Of a stretch of 49,350 nucleotides of DNA, positions 36,311 to 43,621 are shown piece after piece. Position numbers and translations under genes: made by a program. The DNA is from Muribaculum sp. An289 (GTDB lineage Bacteria > Bacteroidota > Bacteroidia > Bacteroidales > UBA932): assembly GCF_002159555.1 (NCBI RefSeq), contig NZ_NFIV01000012.1, positions 1 through 49,350 on the forward strand, written 5' to 3'. Below the pieces are notes generated by a model. That model was not told the origin of the DNA and did no database searches. It saw nothing but the letters and a program-made list of their open reading frames with translations. The number at the start of each line of letters is the position of its first letter. Position 1 is the stretch's first letter.

Positions 36311-37874
36311 ACTGGCCCTGCCGGCACTGCTCCTGCTCCTTTCGGCTGCAACATCGTGCATATACACCGACCCGAACATGGGATACGGACTGATTCCGGG
36401 AGACCAGCTTCTCGAAACAAAGCAGATGACGACCTCCCTGCCGGTCACGCTCAAAATGGCCGACAGCATAGCTACCACAAGCAGCACATCCATAGTTTTC
36501 GGCTCGATAAATTCTTCCGTATCAGGGGTTTCCGAGTACGGATGCGCCACAGTCCTTGTCCCTTTCGTCGATTTGGACTCCGCACTGGATGTCGGAACCA
36601 ACAGAAGAATCAAGGAATTTTACCTCGGCCTCGCCCTGCGCCGCACGGAATGCATGGACGAAAGGAGCCAAAACATCATCCAGAATATCAACGTTTACCG
36701 GATGGTAAAGGATTTCGACTCCACGACGGTCTACAACTGTTCATTTTCCGAAGACTACTACGACAGGAGCAAACCGATATCGGTAAACGGCATCACATAC
36801 AACGGGAGCGAAGATACGCTGAAAATCGTTTTCACTGAAGAATACGCCAAGGAAATACTCGACAGCCTGTCTAAGAATCCCTCCCTGCTCGACACGCTCA
36901 GCAGCTACAACAAGGCGTTCCACGGAATCTATTTTACGACAGCCTCCTCGATACCGGGAGTGGATGAAGGAAGGATAAACAACTTCAAGATACAGAGTTA
37001 CGGGATGCTCCATTATACGGCAGACTTCGGAGACCGCAAGGACGTGGACACGAGCCTGCTTTTCGCCACCGGCATCACGTCGAACACAGTGGAATCGTAT
37101 TTTGCACTGAATACGAGCACGATGAAGTCATCGGCCATAAACAATACGGATCCGACCCGGAAACTCATAGTCGAAGGTAACGCCGGAATAAAACCGGTAA
37201 TCAGCGCATCATACGTAATCTCCGAACTCGAAAGGCTCGTTGCCGGGGAAAACGTCACGCCCGACCGCATAATGCTTTCACGGGCGACATTGCGCCTGCC
37301 TTTCGAATTCCCTCAGGACTACACCATACTCGACAATTCGTATCCGGCAATATTGAGCCCGAGCATCAGAATGCATACTGAAAGCGGCAGGGTCCTCTAT
37401 ACCTGCATCAGCGACGTAAATATATCCGGAGAAGATCCTGGAGAGATAAACAGGTCCTTGGGATATTATTCCCCGGACATAACGCACTATCTTCAGAGAC
37501 TTCTCAAAAAAGAGAAGGACGAGCTGTCCGAAGACGATGACATCTGGCTGATGCCGACTACCAACGAGCCGGACGAGAACGATGAAGACACATCGAGCTC
37601 GGAAGACTATTATTACAACTACAATCCATACTATTACTACGACCCTTACGAGTATTACGATTACGGATACGGGTATGGATACGGTTACGGAGGTTATTAT
37701 AACCCTTACGGGTACTACGGCAACTACTATTACGGCTCGACCAGTTCCGAGAGCGAAAGCAGCACAATCACCCTTGACAACATTTCCTACGTAAGGGCTG
37801 AGCTCAACGGCACCGATTCGGAACGGAATCCGCAGCTAATCATCACATATTTTATCCTTCCGGAAGACGAATAA
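36291..37874 (+). CDS. DUF4270-family lipoprotein with a Tyr/Gly-rich tail
   Basis: The 527-residue protein has a lipoprotein signal (LLSAATSC, Cys23) and the DUF4270 body seen in Bacteroidota outer-membrane or surface lipoproteins. Around residues 439-482 there is a low-complexity stretch made mostly of Tyr, Gly, Asn and Asp, followed by a short beta-like C-terminus (ITLDNISYVRAELNG...QLIITYFILPEDE). DUF4270 function is unknown. The gene overlaps the GT5-like gene by 20 nt. Confidence 0.85.
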   Translation: MKITLNRLALPALLLLLSAATSCIYTDPNMGYGLIPGDQLLETKQMTTSLPVTLKMADSIATTSSTSIVFGSINSSVSGVSEYGCATVLVPFVDLDSALDVGTNRRIKEFYLGLALRRTECMDERSQNIIQNINVYRMVKDFDSTTVYNCSFSEDYYDRSKPISVNGITYNGSEDTLKIVFTEEYAKEILDSLSKNPSLLDTLSSYNKAFHGIYFTTASSIPGVDEGRINNFKIQSYGMLHYTADFGDRKDVDTSLLFATGITSNTVESYFALNTSTMKSSAINNTDPTRKLIVEGNAGIKPVISASYVISELERLVAGENVTPDRIMLSRATLRLPFEFPQDYTILDNSYPAILSPSIRMHTESGRVLYTCISDVNISGEDPGEINRSLGYYSPDITHYLQRLLKKEKDELSEDDDIWLMPTTNEPDENDEDTSSSEDYYYNYNPYYYYDPYEYYDYGYGYGYGYGGYYNPYGYYGNYYYGSTSSESESSTITLDNISYVRAELNGTDSERNPQLIITYFILPEDE

Positions 37875-37892
37875 GAATCTGTTTAAAATTTC

Positions 37893-37928
37893 AGAAGCTA
37901 GGTATTAAAATTTTAACAATTAGCTTCT
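37893..37928 (+). terminator. Hairpin after the DUF4270 gene
   Basis: AGAAGCTA (37893-37900) pairs with TAGCTTCT (37921-37928), with a further A/T palindrome in the loop. No T-run follows, so it could be a processing signal or a remnant of the AGAAGCTG repeat family (compare 44417-44584). Confidence 0.4.
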
Positions 37929-37966
37929 AACCAGCCTCTAAGGACATAGGAAAAGCCCGAAAAAAA

Positions 37967-38000
37967 AAGACTGCCCCGTTTACCAGGACAGTCTTGATTT
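37967..38000 (-). terminator. Terminator after acpP
   Basis: AAGACTG (37967-37973) pairs with CAGTCTT (37990-37996). On the minus strand the stem is followed by a run of T residues (nine A on the plus strand). It isolates acpP as a single-gene transcript. Confidence 0.65.
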
Positions 38001-38046
38001 TTATATCCAGCTTACTCCAAACTGGAAAAGAAATTCCGTAAACCGC

Positions 38047-38286
38047 TTATTTGAGCCTTTCTTCGATATAATTGATGGCGTCCCCTACTGTAGATATCTT
38101 TTCAGTAGCATCCTCATCAGGTATCTGAATACCGAATTCGTTCTCAAATTCCATGATCAAATCGACTGTATCCAAAGAATCAGCGCCGAGATCATTTGTA
38201 AAACTTGCACTAGGAGTAACCTCCGCAGCATCAACGCCCAATTTGTTTACGATGATTTCTGTAACTTTTGAAGCAACGTCTGACAT
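38047..38286 (-). CDS. acpP: Acyl carrier protein
   Basis: The 79-residue protein carries growing acyl chains in fatty-acid synthesis. The phosphopantetheine site is Ser37 in [11 protein letters not shown]. In most Bacteroidales fabF follows directly. Here a terminator follows and fabF is not in the window. Confidence 0.97.
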   Translation of the reverse strand: MSDVASKVTEIIVNKLGVDAAEVTPSASFTNDLGADSLDTVDLIMEFENEFGIQIPDEDATEKISTVGDAINYIEERLK

Positions 38287-38451
38287 TGTGTTTACTGTTT
38301 AATTAATAAAATAAGTTTAAGTATATTCACGTTAATTGTCGTAAAACCAAAGTGCAAAGTAAGTAAAAATTTCCCGAAAATGAAAGTTTTATCAAGTATT
38401 TCTGATAAATATTGCAATTAGGTAAAATTTAAGTATTTTTGCAATCACTTT

Positions 38452-38537
38452 GCTTTGGTGGTGGAATTGGTAGACACGCAGGACTTAAAATCCTGTGGGC
38501 AGCAATGTCCGTACGGGTTCGATTCCCGTCCGAAGCA
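38452..38537 (+). tRNA. tRNA-Leu (anticodon UAA)
   Basis: The 86-nt class II tRNA has acceptor strands GCTTTGG and CCGAAGC that pair fully (one G-U). The anticodon loop is in GGACTTAAAATCC (TAA), a long variable arm follows, and the T-loop is in GGGTTCGATTCCC. CCA is not encoded. A -7 box (TATTTTTG, 38434-38441) lies just upstream. Confidence 0.95.
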
Positions 38538-38546
38538 CAGGGCAGA

Positions 38547-38584
38547 AGCCGGACGGAAAGCCTCATGGTTTCCCGTCCGGCTTT
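38547..38584 (+). terminator. Terminator of tRNA-Leu
   Basis: A 13-nt arm starting AGCCGGACGG (38547) pairs with the arm ending CCGTCCGGCT (38582) around a short loop, followed by TTT. It lies ten nt after the tRNA. Confidence 0.8.
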
Positions 38585-38988
38585 CATCTTTGTACCCGAC
38601 ATACCCTTCAAGGTCAATATACCTTCAAAGCAACAGGCTCAACCTGATAGCTGTTGCGGCCGTGGCCGTTGTGGTTATTGCTGTTGTGGACATGGTTGCT
38701 TGGTCATGGATGTTCAGTAATGGCTGTTGCGACTGAATCGCACCATATCACCATATCATACCACCACATCATACCACCACATCATATCAAGCTCCGTCCC
38801 CATACTTTTTATTGCTGCATTCATTGCCACGCTCATTGCTGCACCCATTGCCGCATTCTAAGTGGACTGGGTCACCCTACCTTGCATACTCCGACCGTCT
38901 TCATGCCTCGGCCGCCTTCCCCACAGTTTTCCGGCATTTTCCCTGTGTAGGTTCCCTGTAGTGCTCTGTAGTGTACGGATGATCATAG
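38585..38988. other. Non-coding stretch with low-complexity repeats
   Basis: No convincing gene is seen. GTTGTGG- and GTTGCGG-like words recur at 38650-38730, and imperfect repeats of CATCATACCAC and CACCATATCA fill 38739-38790. TTGC-rich words follow to 38860. Frames crossing this stretch read through the tRNA or end within the repeats. Confidence 0.6.
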
Positions 38989-39130
38989 GGGGAAAGTGCC
39001 GCGAATTTGTTGGGATACGGTTCACTTTCCGGGCGTATTAAACAGATAGAATGGCATATGTGGGCATTGTATTGGAATGTAGCCCGGGAAAGTGCCATGA
39101 ATTCGTGGGAATTTGGTTCACTTTCCCGGG
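38989..39130. repeat. Two copies of a 40-50 bp palindromic repeat
   Basis: Copy A (38989-39030) starts GGGGAAAGTGCC and ends GGTTCACTTTCC. Copy B (39083-39130) has the same layout with a perfect 12-bp stem, CCCGGGAAAGTG and CACTTTCCCGGG. The loops share CGAATTTGTTGGGA-like sequence. The copies are 53 bp apart, in the same orientation. They form strong cruciforms or RNA hairpins and carry no T-run. Confidence 0.8.
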
Positions 39131-39156
39131 ATTGAGAACGAAGCTTTGGGTTCAGA

Positions 39157-39348
39157 GCACACCCCGACTTAACCTTCCTTGTTGTAATACATTGTAAATC
39201 AACGATAAATAGCATGTGGAAGGAAAAACAACTGTGGATTTCAAGGGGTTCGGAACCAGTCAGAATCCACACTTGAAAATTTTCACCGAGGAGTTAATTT
39301 GTTGTTAATCAGCGTATAGCGATGCGTTTGAGTTAAGTCGGGGCGTGC
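39157..39348. mobile_element. MITE-like element, family A, copy 2
   Basis: The ends are GCACACCCCGACTTAAC (39157-39173) and GTTAAGTCGGGGCGTGC (39332-39348), a 17-bp inverted repeat with one mismatch. The inner palindrome TGTGGATT (39233-39240) with AATCCACA (39264-39271) matches copy 1 at 17393-17584. The length is again 192 bp. It carries no gene. Confidence 0.75.
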
Positions 39349-39380
39349 CCGGTTTGTCTTCTTGCATGCCGCGATTCCGT

Positions 39381-39592
39381 TTCCGGCGGCCTAAGAAACA
39401 ACATCTCTGCCTAAAGAATGACGGGAAAAGGGGTGGAAGTGGAATGAGGAGGAAAAATAGGAATTTATCGTGTCATTTTTCCACCCCATAGCCATCCGGC
39501 CTCTTTCGGAATAATTGACAATCAATAACTTACAAAAAAACCAAGCTGTCTTTGGGTGCCTCAGAAAGTACCCAAGCGCAGGGGTAATTTTA
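39381..39592. repeat. 205-bp repeat family C, copy 1
   Basis: The sequence from TTCCGGCGGCC through AACAACATCTCTGCC to CTCAGAAAGTACCCAAG is repeated with about 80-85 percent identity by eye at 49035-49244. Inside it TTTTCCACCCCATAGCCATC (39478-39497) is inverted at 39630-39648 (15 bp perfect). TTGACAATCAATAACTTAC-like sequence recurs at 39602. It looks like the end of an insertion element. No gene is seen. Confidence 0.7.
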
Positions 39593-39615
39593 ACAAGACA
39601 TTGACTATCAACACA

Positions 39616-39810
39616 TTACAAAAGCACAAGATGGCTATGGGGTGAAAACGGAAGATTCCGACCGAAATTCGCCCGGTCCTCCGGGAGAAGGACCTTCTTC
39701 TCGTCCAGCCAGATGTCAAAGCGCTCCGGGCTTTTCTCGTATCTTACTATGTCGAAATTGTCTATCAGGATCTCGGGCAGTATCGCCCGAAGGAGGTTCT
39801 CTGCTTGCAT
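39616..39810 (-). pseudogene. N-terminal fragment of an ISAon1-like transposase
   Basis: A 64-codon frame starts MQAENLLRAILPEILIDNFD and keeps family-like sequence to about residue 48 (PEDRAN). It then runs into repeat sequence and stops, so the catalytic part is lost. A -7 box, TATCTTTG on the minus strand at 39815-39822, lies just before the start. The IS256-type element begins 22 nt upstream. The family name is from memory and uncertain. Confidence 0.5.
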
Positions 39811-39869
39811 GGAGCAAAGATACGAAATTTAGGTCTAGTTGACAAAAAGTAGGATAAAATCCCTGCAAT

Positions 39870-40826
39870 ATGTTGATTTTAATATATTTGCAGAGATTAT
39901 TATTGATATGGCAAAAAAAATGCTTTTTTTGTGGGTCGTCCAATGTGTTCAGGAACGGCCTAAGAGGCAGGAAACAACAGTATAAATGCAAAGATTGTGG
40001 CCGCCAGTTTTTAGGCGGTTTACGGCGCGACAAGTCGCAAGTCATCTCTGACTACATTGAAGGCAAGCAGACACGGAGGCAACTTGCAGATAAGTACGGA
40101 GTGTCAGTCAGGACGATAGAACGGGACCTGGAAGGGATGCGTTATGTACAGAAAGTTTCAAAGGACAAGAAAGTCGTCATCCAGATGGACACGACCTACT
40201 GGGGCAGGGATTTCGGCCTGATGGTTATAAAGGACGCCTACAGGAACAAGATCCTGTGGCGCAAGTACGTCAGGTACGAGACGATAGCAGGCTATATTGA
40301 AGGAGTGAGCTGGCTCAGGGAGCACGGTTTCAGGATATACGGGGTGGTCATAGACGGCCTACGCGGCCTTGCCGAAGCACTGAAGACATATCCTGTCCAG
40401 CACTGCCAGTTCCACCAGATGATGACGGTAAGGCACTATCTCACAGGGAATCCCGACATTGAGGCTTCGCGGGAGCTTCTCTCCCTCGCCGGCAGCATGA
40501 CCAGGATGGACAAGGAGAGTTTCATCGGGGCTTTCAACGGATGGTACGTCAAATATAAGGATGTCCTTAACGAAAGGGTGCAGGACAGGAGGATGAAGAC
40601 CCCTCCTTATATGAGACCGAGGCTCAGGAGCGCATATCTCAGCCTTAAAAGGAACATGGGACGGCTATGGACCTTCTATGACTACAAGGACAGAATTATT
40701 CCGAATACAAACAACGGACTTGAGGCGGTATTCGCTGACATCAAGTCAAAGGTAAGAGTCCACAGCGGACTCACAAGAGAGCATAGGATAAAACTCATTG
40801 ACGAATATATATCACGCCATTATTGA
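39870..40826 (+). CDS. Transposase, IS256 family, zinc-binding variant
   Basis: The protein (318 residues from the ATG at 39870) has an N-terminal zinc ribbon (CFFCGS...CKDCGRQF), a helix-turn-helix (TRRQLADKYGVSVRTIERD) and a DDE core. The likely acidic residues are in IQMDTTYWGRDFG, YGVVIDGLRGLAEAL and TNNGLEAVFADIK. The start is uncertain. The promoter box TATATTTG (39883-39890) lies downstream of the ATG at 39870, while the ATG at 39908 is in another frame and separated by a run of eight A. A TTG at 39903 is also possible. Confidence 0.85.
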   Translation: MLILIYLQRLLLIWQKKCFFCGSSNVFRNGLRGRKQQYKCKDCGRQFLGGLRRDKSQVISDYIEGKQTRRQLADKYGVSVRTIERDLEGMRYVQKVSKDKKVVIQMDTTYWGRDFGLMVIKDAYRNKILWRKYVRYETIAGYIEGVSWLREHGFRIYGVVIDGLRGLAEALKTYPVQHCQFHQMMTVRHYLTGNPDIEASRELLSLAGSMTRMDKESFIGAFNGWYVKYKDVLNERVQDRRMKTPPYMRPRLRSAYLSLKRNMGRLWTFYDYKDRIIPNTNNGLEAVFADIKSKVRVHSGLTREHRIKLIDEYISRHY

Positions 40827-40833
40827 CACTATT

Positions 40834-40894
40834 ATCATGAATTTTGTCGACTAAGAAATATTTATTCGTGTGCCATCATGAATTTTGTCGACTA
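40834..40894. repeat. 20-bp direct repeat of the insertion-sequence right end
   Basis: ATCATGAATTTTGTCGACTA occurs at 40834-40853 and again at 40875-40894. Only the outer copy continues into GGCC, matching the left end. The inner copy continues AGAA. The element therefore has a doubled terminus. Confidence 0.9.
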
Positions 40895-40956
40895 GGCCAA
40901 AAAGGTTGAAAATGACTGGAAAATGGGGCTTTGTTTTCTCCAATGTTTTAACCAAA

Positions 40957-41337
40957 ATGACAACAGTAGATGTGGTTTGCTATAAGTACAAACCATTGAA
41001 GAATGGAGAATTACCTCTCAAAATCAAAGTATGCAAAGACAGAAAGACAAGGTATATCAACCTTGGTGTTTCTACCAAACCTGAAAACTGGGACTTTGAG
41101 AACAACAGGCCAAAGGAAACCTGCCCTGACAAAGAAATGCTTGAAAGCCTTATATCTAAGAATATAAGTGAGGTCAGAAGCAAGATTGTAGAACTGAAAA
41201 AACGGACTTTACTGGAGAATTATCTACAGGCATCTGCAAGGCTCTTGAGGGAGATAATGAATACTCCTCATGGTTCATCAGGTAGTCACTTGCTCTATCA
41301 TAGGATACAGCCAGTCTGTATATATCCATTATGTTAG
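40957..41337 (+). pseudogene. Tyrosine recombinase remnant (arm-binding domain only)
   Basis: The first 85 or so residues (MTTVDVVCYKYKPLKNGELP..., LGVSTKPENWDFENNRPK, KEMLESLISKNISEVRSK) match the arm-type DNA-binding domain of Bacteroidota tyrosine recombinases. The core-binding and catalytic domains are missing, and the remaining 40 codons look unrelated. It lies 58 nt after the insertion sequence. It marks a former integrative element, perhaps the one linked to the tRNA-Phe fragments at 46.8-48.6 kb. Confidence 0.65.
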
Positions 41338-41921
41338 GATATATACATACATTGCACACTAATGTATTTTTATAATAATATCTATTAGTGTGTATATGGT
41401 CCTTCGGTCTCATGGATTAATGTAGATGTATTCACTTCTTTTTGGAGACTGGAGTAGTGACAAAGATAAACCCATGTGACTTGCTTCTGCTGTTGTGAGC
41501 CTTGGATATTATATGGTATTCAAGGCTTTTTTGATAATTAATCAGTTCAAACTATAGACAATGATTGTCCAAAAGAAAATTTAAGCCGAACTTTGACATT
41601 CAATACTCCATGAGTGTTGTTCATTTGTTGGAAACATTTTATATCTTTGTGGTGCTGAGTAGTCAGCATACATACTGATGAAAGTGTTTTCATAAGTCCT
41701 TTATAGAAAATGTGGTAGTTTTCAAGGAAGAAAGGGCAAAATGGACAGCACTCATTTCTTGTTTAGACAAGGCAAGTTATACCCTTATTGGTATAACTGT
41801 ATGTCATATCTATACAAGTGTGGGGTATTGGGTGTCATTTGTCTTCTTCCGGGTTCTACCACAACCTTCTATAAGCCAAGTGAAATCAGCTCCACACTTT
41901 CTTTTTTACTAACCACCAGAG
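41338..41921. other. Non-coding AT-rich stretch
   Basis: No gene can be supported. It holds an inverted repeat CACACTAAT/ATTAGTGTG (41355-41363, 41384-41392). AGATGTATTCACTTCT (41424-41439) equals the stem arm of the terminator at 45878. A small hairpin TGCTGAGTAGTCAGCA (about 41655) and a lone -7 box TATCTTTG (41642-41649) are also seen. Short frames near 41712-41926 have no recognisable content. Confidence 0.5.
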
Positions 41922-42000
41922 TTTAGAAGCCGTTTAAAATTTTTTCAAAGTTCTTTGTGACACCATTCCGTCATCTTTCCGTCATTTTTCTCGTAAAATC
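41922..42000. mobile_element. Partial copy of MITE-like family B
   Basis: The sequence starts TTTAGAAGCCGTTTAAAAT and continues through TTCTTTGTGACACCATTCCG to CGTAAAAT. It matches, in reverse orientation, the right half of the element at 44417-44584. The other half is absent or diverged. It lies upstream of the three-gene surface operon, and the full copy lies directly downstream. Confidence 0.65.
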
Positions 42001-42040
42001 TTTAAGGGCGTTTCAGAATGCGATTTTTTGGAAGTAGTTA

Positions 42041-42227
42041 TCTCTTTCGGAGAGAGGGATTTACAAATGCAAAATTAAGTAAAATATTGCAAACCAGAGA
42101 AGACAAACCTATAATTTTCCTTTTACAAGAAAATAAGTATTGAAATATTTACAAAAAGGCAGATTTGTTATTTCAGAAATTTCTGATTCCCAACATCTGA
42201 CACACCACTCCCTCTCTCCGAAAGAGA
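42041..42227. repeat. Long inverted repeat upstream of the surface operon
   Basis: TCTCTTTCGGAGAGAGGGA (42041-42059) is perfectly inverted at 42209-42227. The 149 bp between are AT-rich and non-coding. It could be another MITE-like element or a large hairpin in the leader of the operon starting at 42348. Confidence 0.75.
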
Positions 42228-42347
42228 AGGATTTAAGCACATTAAGAAAACAGTTCCGTACTAACCTACGTAAAGGCCTCCTGTTTTCCGCAAATTAAAC
42301 CTCTTATCGGGGCCGTAAGAGCTTAAACTTAATAAATTTAAAAAGTA

Positions 42348-43187
42348 ATGCACAAGATTCTAACAACATTGTTCTTCACTGCTGTTGTAGCAGTGGGAGG
42401 ACTGTCGATTCCGGCAAATGCGCAGATTACCACAGGAGAACCTACATCAAAGGTCATAAGGACAGGAAACAGGGCGAGTGCCGGAGATTTCGGACTTTAC
42501 TTGGGATTGACCAGTACGATGGTCGGGGACATGTTCGATGGAAGCGTAAAACTTTCCGCGCTGCCTCTTATCAACTTGAAATACATGATGACTGACAAGG
42601 CCGAATGGAGGCTGGGGCTGGAACTTTACAAGACTTCCAGCAGGAACGAGGGCGTTATCAGCCAGACTTGGGAAGATAACATGTACGACCTTCCCCTTAC
42701 GTCCAGGAACTCCAGTTCAAATGCTATGTTCTATCCGGGATTTGCATGGCATTTTTCCAGCAAAAACATACTTGATGTTTATGTCGGGGCCGAATTGCCT
42801 ATAGGCTGGGACAGCAGTACGGAATATAGTGAATACGGCGAATTGGATATATTCGAAAATCCTTCTCTCCCTAATGTCCTTGATGTGAAAAAAATCTTGT
42901 CGACAAATAAAGTCACTAAGAGGTCATTCGTCATAGGGCTTGGAGCTTTTATAGGTCTACAGGCGTATATAGCCGACCTTCCGCTTGCGCTCGGACTCGA
43001 GCTTGGCATAAGTTCCAGATTCGATACCGGACTTAAATACAAGCATGAAATAACAAATACCGGCTCGGAAGACCAGATATATTATACGACATCTCTGGAC
43101 TCGGACGTAAGGTATGACAAGTTGAAAGCCAGAACCGGTGAAATAAACGGAGAGGTACGTCTTACATTGACTTATTATTTTAAATAA
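42348..43187 (+). CDS. Predicted outer-membrane beta-barrel protein
   Basis: The 279-residue protein has a signal peptide (cut after about residue 25, ANA-QI). Its body has alternating amphipathic strands and ends in LTLTYYFK, close to the terminal aromatic signature of outer-membrane barrels. Segments such as FGLYLGLTSTMVGD, DVYVGAELPIGWD and FVIGLGAFIGLQAYIADLPLALGLELGISSRF read as barrel strands. I do not recognise a named family. It is the first gene of a three-gene overlapping operon with two lipoproteins. Confidence 0.75.
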   Translation: MHKILTTLFFTAVVAVGGLSIPANAQITTGEPTSKVIRTGNRASAGDFGLYLGLTSTMVGDMFDGSVKLSALPLINLKYMMTDKAEWRLGLELYKTSSRNEGVISQTWEDNMYDLPLTSRNSSSNAMFYPGFAWHFSSKNILDVYVGAELPIGWDSSTEYSEYGELDIFENPSLPNVLDVKKILSTNKVTKRSFVIGLGAFIGLQAYIADLPLALGLELGISSRFDTGLKYKHEITNTGSEDQIYYTTSLDSDVRYDKLKARTGEINGEVRLTLTYYFK

Positions 43188-43621
43188 TGAAACCCGCTAT
43201 GAAGCTGTTCTGTAAATATCTGTTGCCTGTAGTTTTCCTAATCAGCCTCACTGCGTGCAGCGTAACGAAACACAGGCCATACTCCTTGAACGAAACAAGG
43301 CTGAATGTTTGCATGGATGATCTTGAGTATATCGGTGAAACGGAGATAAGTGCCGATTATAGACAATATGTCGGATTCATTTTCGCTCTCGATTCGCTTA
43401 ACGGTGAGGTTTACGACAGGGCGCATAAGCATACGGTCGAATTGAGCAATGTGCCGAACGGGCTTTACAACTACCTGGACCGCGCATCGTACAAACTGCT
43501 CGAGGAATTCCCCGATGCCGATTATTTTATCGTTGTCTCGCAGAATAAATCCATCGAAAGGCTCTATTTGGGGAGCATGGTATCTGTAAGCGCAAGAATC
43601 AAGGCATATAAATTCAAATGA
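43187..43621 (+). CDS. Small lipoprotein of unknown function
   Basis: The 144-residue protein has a lipoprotein signal ending LTAC (Cys24) and a compact body. That body could be read as a substrate or partner-binding domain, with VELSNVPNGLYNYLDRASYKLLEEFPDADYFIVVSQNKSIERLYLGSMVSVSARIKAYK. It starts on the last base of the barrel gene stop (TAATG) and overlaps the next gene by 4 nt (ATGA). An alternative start is the ATG four codons on (43199). No family recognised. Confidence 0.75.
   Translation: MKPAMKLFCKYLLPVVFLISLTACSVTKHRPYSLNETRLNVCMDDLEYIGETEISADYRQYVGFIFALDSLNGEVYDRAHKHTVELSNVPNGLYNYLDRASYKLLEEFPDADYFIVVSQNKSIERLYLGSMVSVSARIKAYKFK

Larger units (their letters stand above)
39832..40898 (+). 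mobile_element. IS256-type insertion sequence (zinc-ribbon transposase variant), complete copy
   Basis: The element is about 1067 bp. The left end GGTCTAGTTGACAAAA (39832-39847) is inverted at the right end, whose reverse complement is GGCCTAGTCGACAAAA (40883-40898): 14 of 16 positions match. It carries one transposase gene. The flanks show no target-site duplication (GAAATTTA left, AAAAAGGT right), which suggests a rearrangement after insertion. The first 105 bp are identical to the copy cut by the window edge at 49246. Confidence 0.8.

Noticed and set aside
38455-38736. Open frame of 93 codons with a hydrophobic C-terminal part
   Set aside because: It begins inside tRNA-Leu, reads through the tRNA terminator, and continues into low-complexity repeats. 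No family resemblance.
41712-41926. Two short overlapping frames of 60-66 codons
   Set aside because: They use different frames of the same AT-rich sequence, show no signal peptide or domain, and lie in a repeat-rich non-coding stretch.
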